Source of the DNA: Alphaproteobacteria bacterium
GTDB taxonomy: Bacteria > Pseudomonadota > Alphaproteobacteria > UBA8366
NCBI GenBank assembly: GCA_029861675.1
Contig: JAOTYV010000197.1
Span: 1-9,041, forward strand
Direction: 5' to 3'
Length of the DNA: 9,041 bases
The translations under genes and the position numbers were made by a program. The notes beneath the pieces were generated by a model. That model was given only the letters and a program-made list of their open reading frames with translations, was not told where the DNA came from and searched no databases. Below are positions 7,301-9,041 of this stretch, piece after piece. The stretch's first letter is position 1; each line of letters starts with the position of its first letter.

Positions 7301-7327
7301 CTGACAGGGCCACCAGAATGATATTAT
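7301..7327 (+). promoter_or_regulatory. Candidate extended -10 promoter for the plus-strand MmgE/PrpD gene
   Basis: CTGACA (7301-7306, five of six to TTGACA) is followed 15 bp later by TATTAT (7322-7327, five of six to TATAAT), which is preceded by TG at 7319-7320 in the extended -10 arrangement. A start near 7334 would place the leader ORF's ribosome binding site close to the 5' end of the transcript. The spacer is short. A second, weaker pair is TTGCAA (7335-7340) and TTTAAA (7359-7364), 18 bp apart. Confidence 0.35.
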
Positions 7328-7342
7328 CCAATCGTTGCAATC

Positions 7343-7349
7343 GAGGGAG
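7343..7349 (+). promoter_or_regulatory. Shine-Dalgarno sequence ahead of a possible leader ORF
   Basis: GAGGGAG; its GAGG core lies 6 nt before the ATG at 7353. This is the best plus-strand Shine-Dalgarno in the intergenic region, better than those in front of either possible start of the MmgE/PrpD gene (GTG 7448 or ATG 7466). Confidence 0.4.
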
Positions 7350-7352
7350 AGC

Positions 7353-7469
7353 ATGACGTTTAAAATTCAAAGGTCCTTCGGTCGCGCGTATCATGGGGTG
7401 GGCATGCAAAGGCCGCCCGAGGCCGACGCTCGGAGAATGTCTCGGCTGTGGCGGGTATCCTTGCCATGA
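7353..7469 (+). CDS. Possible 38-codon leader ORF, translationally coupled to the downstream gene
   Basis: An ATG with a strong GAGGGAG in front opens a 38-codon frame that encodes an arginine-rich peptide (MTFKIQRSFG start, WRVSLP end). Its TGA overlaps the ATG at 7466 of the MmgE/PrpD gene as ATGA, the usual arrangement for translational coupling. The peptide resembles nothing I know and has no membrane segment. It could be a leader peptide that delivers ribosomes to the downstream start, or a chance frame; no run of a single amino acid suggests classical attenuation. Evidence is the ribosome binding site, the exact overlap and a candidate promoter just upstream. Confidence 0.3.
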   Translation: MTFKIQRSFGRAYHGVGMQRPPEADARRMSRLWRVSLP

Positions 7470-8851
7470 CCGATGCAACGCACAGCTTCGTCGTCTTTGC
7501 GGAACAATGTCGCGAGAAGCCGTTCCCGCCGCGTGCCCGCGCCATGGCGGTGGATGCGATCACGGATTGTCTCGGCTGCATGATTGCGGGCGCGAACGAG
7601 CCCGTCGCGCGGAAACTCAGCCGGGTTGTCGGGCCAATGCCGGACGATGCCGGCGGCACCGCTATCCCGCTGATCGGGACCGGCAGCTTCGCGTCACCGC
7701 ATGACTCGGCGCTGTATCACGGCACGCTCGCCCACGCGATCGACTACGACGACGTTACCCATCCCGCGTATGCCCATCCGGGCGCGTCGCTTGTGCCGGC
7801 AATCCTGGCGATGACCGGCCGCGCGGAAATTTCCGGCGGCGCGGCCATCACCGCCTATATCCTCGGCATTGAAATGATCAGCAAGCTGGGGCGGGCACTG
7901 AACACCGCGCATTACCGTAACGGCTGGCACGCGACCGCCACATTCGGCAGCCTGGGCGCGGCGGCGACGGCGTCTTCGTTGCTGTCGCTCGAAGCGGAAC
8001 CCTTTGCGATGGCGCTGGGAATGGCGGCCTCGGGCGCCAGCGGCTTGCGCGCCAATTTCGGCACGATGACCAAGCCGCTGCATGCGGGCTATGCGTCACG
8101 GAACGGTGTACTCGCCGCCCTGATGGCGCGCGAGGGAATCACCGCCAGCGTCGATATCCTGGAGCATCGGTTCGGATTCTCGGCGGTGTTCAATCACCAT
8201 CAGGACATCGCGACGGAACATTTCACCACCTGGGGCGATCCGCTGGAGATTCTCACTGAATTTGGGCTCGGGCTGAAGCCATATCCGGCTTGCGGCGCGG
8301 CGCATCCGCCCATCGAGGCGGCGGTCCGCCTGCGCGACAGGATAGCCGGCGGGCTGGAGGCGATCCGGCGAGTCCGTGTCGGCGTCACCGACATGCATTT
8401 CGAACCGATGGTATGCGACCGGGCGACAACACCGCTCGAGGGTAAGTTCTGCATGGGCTACTGCATCGCGGCTGCGCTGCTCGACGGCGACGTTACGCTG
8501 GGCACGTTCACCGATGCGGCGCTCGCGCGGATCAACGCGTCGGGTCTGCCCGAAAAAGTCACCATGGAGCTCGACGACCGCGTTGCCGGCAACACGGAAT
8601 TCGGCGCCGTCGTCACGATCGAAACCCTGGACGGACAACGGCTCGAAGAATTTGTGCCGCTCGCCATGGGCAAGCCGGAGCGATGGTTTTCGAAGGAGCG
8701 CCTCGCCGCGAAGTTCCGGGATTGTTGCGATACGGTGATTGAGCGGCCGTTGGCGGAGGAGATTTTCGCCTTGGCCCAAGCACTCGACGAAGCGCGGTCG
8801 TTGTCGCCGCTGATTGATGCGTTGGGCCGGTCCCGATTGGAAACGGGCTGA
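7466..8851 (+). CDS. MmgE/PrpD family protein (divergent third paralogue)
   Basis: A 461-aa MmgE/PrpD protein counted from the ATG at 7466; the frame also allows a GTG at 7448 (467 aa) with a GGAG 12 nt ahead. I prefer the ATG because an upstream leader frame ends on it as ATGA and because 'MTDATHSFVVFAEQ' is a normal family N-terminus. Marks: 'DCLGCMIAGA' (34-43), 'AHAIDYDDVTHPAYAHPGA' with Asp95-Asp96 and His104 (89-107), 'GWHATATFG' with His155 (153-161), 'MTKPLHAGYASRNGVLAA' with Lys203 (201-218), and 'LKPYPACGAAH' with Lys271 (270-280). This set fits the cis-aconitate decarboxylase/iminodisuccinate epimerase-like group, and the active-site pattern is complete. It is transcribed away from the five-gene operon across a shared control region, which suggests the same pathway. 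It is clearly distinct in sequence from the other two MmgE/PrpD proteins, so it is not a recent duplicate. Substrate unknown. Confidence 0.92.
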   Translation: MTDATHSFVVFAEQCREKPFPPRARAMAVDAITDCLGCMIAGANEPVARKLSRVVGPMPDDAGGTAIPLIGTGSFASPHDSALYHGTLAHAIDYDDVTHPAYAHPGASLVPAILAMTGRAEISGGAAITAYILGIEMISKLGRALNTAHYRNGWHATATFGSLGAAATASSLLSLEAEPFAMALGMAASGASGLRANFGTMTKPLHAGYASRNGVLAALMAREGITASVDILEHRFGFSAVFNHHQDIATEHFTTWGDPLEILTEFGLGLKPYPACGAAHPPIEAAVRLRDRIAGGLEAIRRVRVGVTDMHFEPMVCDRATTPLEGKFCMGYCIAAALLDGDVTLGTFTDAALARINASGLPEKVTMELDDRVAGNTEFGAVVTIETLDGQRLEEFVPLAMGKPERWFSKERLAAKFRDCCDTVIERPLAEEIFALAQALDEARSLSPLIDALGRSRLETG

Positions 8852-8853
8852 GG

Positions 8854-8880
8854 GCCGCCGGCTGTCTCTGCCGAAGCGGC
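8854..8880 (+). terminator. Hairpin directly after the third MmgE/PrpD gene, candidate terminator
   Basis: A 9-bp GC stem: GCCGC (8854-8858) pairs with GCGGC (8876-8880), and CGGC (8859-8862) pairs with GCCG (8870-8873), with a 7-nt loop and a 2-nt AA bulge on the 3' arm. It begins three bases after the stop codon. No T-tract follows, so strength as an intrinsic terminator is uncertain; the next gene starts 45 bp later on the same strand. Confidence 0.4.
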
Positions 8881-8925
8881 GCGTGCTAAACTCATGGCAC
8901 CTTCCACCATGCCGATCCAATAACG

Positions 8926-9041
8926 ATGCTGCAAAAGCCCGCCGACTTCGACGCGTTTTGGGATGACGTCCGCCGACAGGCCGACAACATTCCCCTGGCA
9001 CCAGAAGTTGTAGCCGATCCGCTCAGGTCGACGGACGACGT
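8926..9041 (+). CDS. Acetylxylan esterase / cephalosporin-C deacetylase-like hydrolase, 3'-truncated
   Basis: Only the first 38 codons are in the window. The N-terminal stretch 'PADFDAFWDDV', followed by 'IPLAPEV' and 'PLRSTDDV', is the characteristic opening of the AXE1 acetylxylan esterase family, alpha/beta-hydrolases that remove acetyl groups from xylo-oligosaccharides or cephalosporin C. The catalytic Ser-Asp-His residues lie beyond the edge and cannot be checked. The ATG at 8926 is the only in-frame start after a stop at 8887-8889. No good Shine-Dalgarno is visible. It follows the MmgE/PrpD gene by 74 bp with a hairpin between, so it may have its own promoter; GTGCTAAACT at 8883-8892 is a weak -10-like candidate. 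Confidence 0.7.
   Translation, partial: MLQKPADFDAFWDDVRRQADNIPLAPEVVADPLRSTDD

Larger units (their letters stand above)
7102..7352. promoter_or_regulatory. Divergent intergenic control region
   Basis: About 250 bp (up to 364 bp if the small leader ORF at 7353 is not real) between the start of the minus-strand operon and the plus-strand MmgE/PrpD gene. It is visibly less GC-rich than the genes around it. It holds candidate promoters in both directions, listed separately, an inverted repeat ATGGG/CCCAT at 7126-7141, and a direct repeat CAATCG at 7329-7334 and 7338-7343. Reading frames across it on both strands resemble no protein I recognise. No recognisable operator for a specific regulator family was found. 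Confidence 0.6.

Noticed and set aside
7108..7356. 82-codon frame on the + strand in the intergenic region
   Set aside because: No recognisable motif or convincing ribosome site; low-complexity polar composition typical of translated noncoding DNA.
7188..7478. 96-codon frame on the - strand in the intergenic region
   Set aside because: No good ribosome site or familiar motif, and it overlaps the promoter region and the start of the opposite gene.
8894..8923. 9-codon ORF just before the esterase-like gene
   Set aside because: No ribosome site, very short, and not coupled to the next start.
8096..9001. 301-codon open frame on the - strand
   Set aside because: Antisense to the third MmgE/PrpD gene and the esterase start; Arg-rich mirror frame without motifs.

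Overview
The window is GC-rich chromosomal DNA with tightly packed genes and a strong third-position G/C preference. This gives the long spurious antisense reading frames typical of such genomes. Gene content and protein style (CaiB/BaiF CoA-transferase, HMG-CoA-lyase-like enzyme and MmgE/PrpD proteins in one cluster) suggest a proteobacterium, most likely an alphaproteobacterium of the Rhodospirillales type. That assignment is an inference. No RNA gene, insertion sequence, phage gene or CRISPR array was seen.

Layout. (1) Positions 2-1009, + strand: the 3' part of an FAD-dependent oxidoreductase of the fumarate reductase/3-ketosteroid dehydrogenase superfamily. It converges on the next block, and a GC-rich hairpin sits at the convergence point (1015-1041). 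(2) Positions 7101 down to 1041, - strand: five genes in one direction, probably one operon. In transcription order they are an MmgE/PrpD protein (456 aa), a second MmgE/PrpD protein closer to true 2-methylcitrate dehydratase PrpD (473 aa, overlapping the first by 11 bp), an HMG-CoA-lyase-like DRE-TIM lyase (321 aa), a CaiB/BaiF class III CoA-transferase (401 aa) and an SMP-30/gluconolactonase-like beta-propeller (297 aa). (3) Positions 7102-7465: a divergent control region with candidate promoters both ways and a possible 38-codon leader ORF whose stop overlaps the next start as ATGA. (4) Positions 7466-8851, + strand: a third MmgE/PrpD protein, followed by a hairpin. (5) Positions 8926-9041, + strand: the first 38 codons of an acetylxylan esterase/cephalosporin-C deacetylase-like hydrolase, cut by the window edge.

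How the genes may work together. The cluster reads as a catabolic pathway for a branched or multi-carboxylated acid. MmgE/PrpD enzymes dehydrate, epimerise or decarboxylate polycarboxylates (methylcitrate, cis-aconitate, iminodisuccinate). A class III CoA-transferase would make the CoA thioester, and an HMGL-type lyase would split a tertiary 3-hydroxyacyl-CoA into an acyl-CoA and an oxo-acid. The lactonase-like protein, the flavoprotein and the esterase could feed substrate in. No member has an obvious known substrate. The combination of three different MmgE/PrpD proteins with an atypical HMGL (Glu where the family has the metal-binding Asp) is the most interesting aspect of the window. No transcriptional regulator or transporter gene is present in the part seen.
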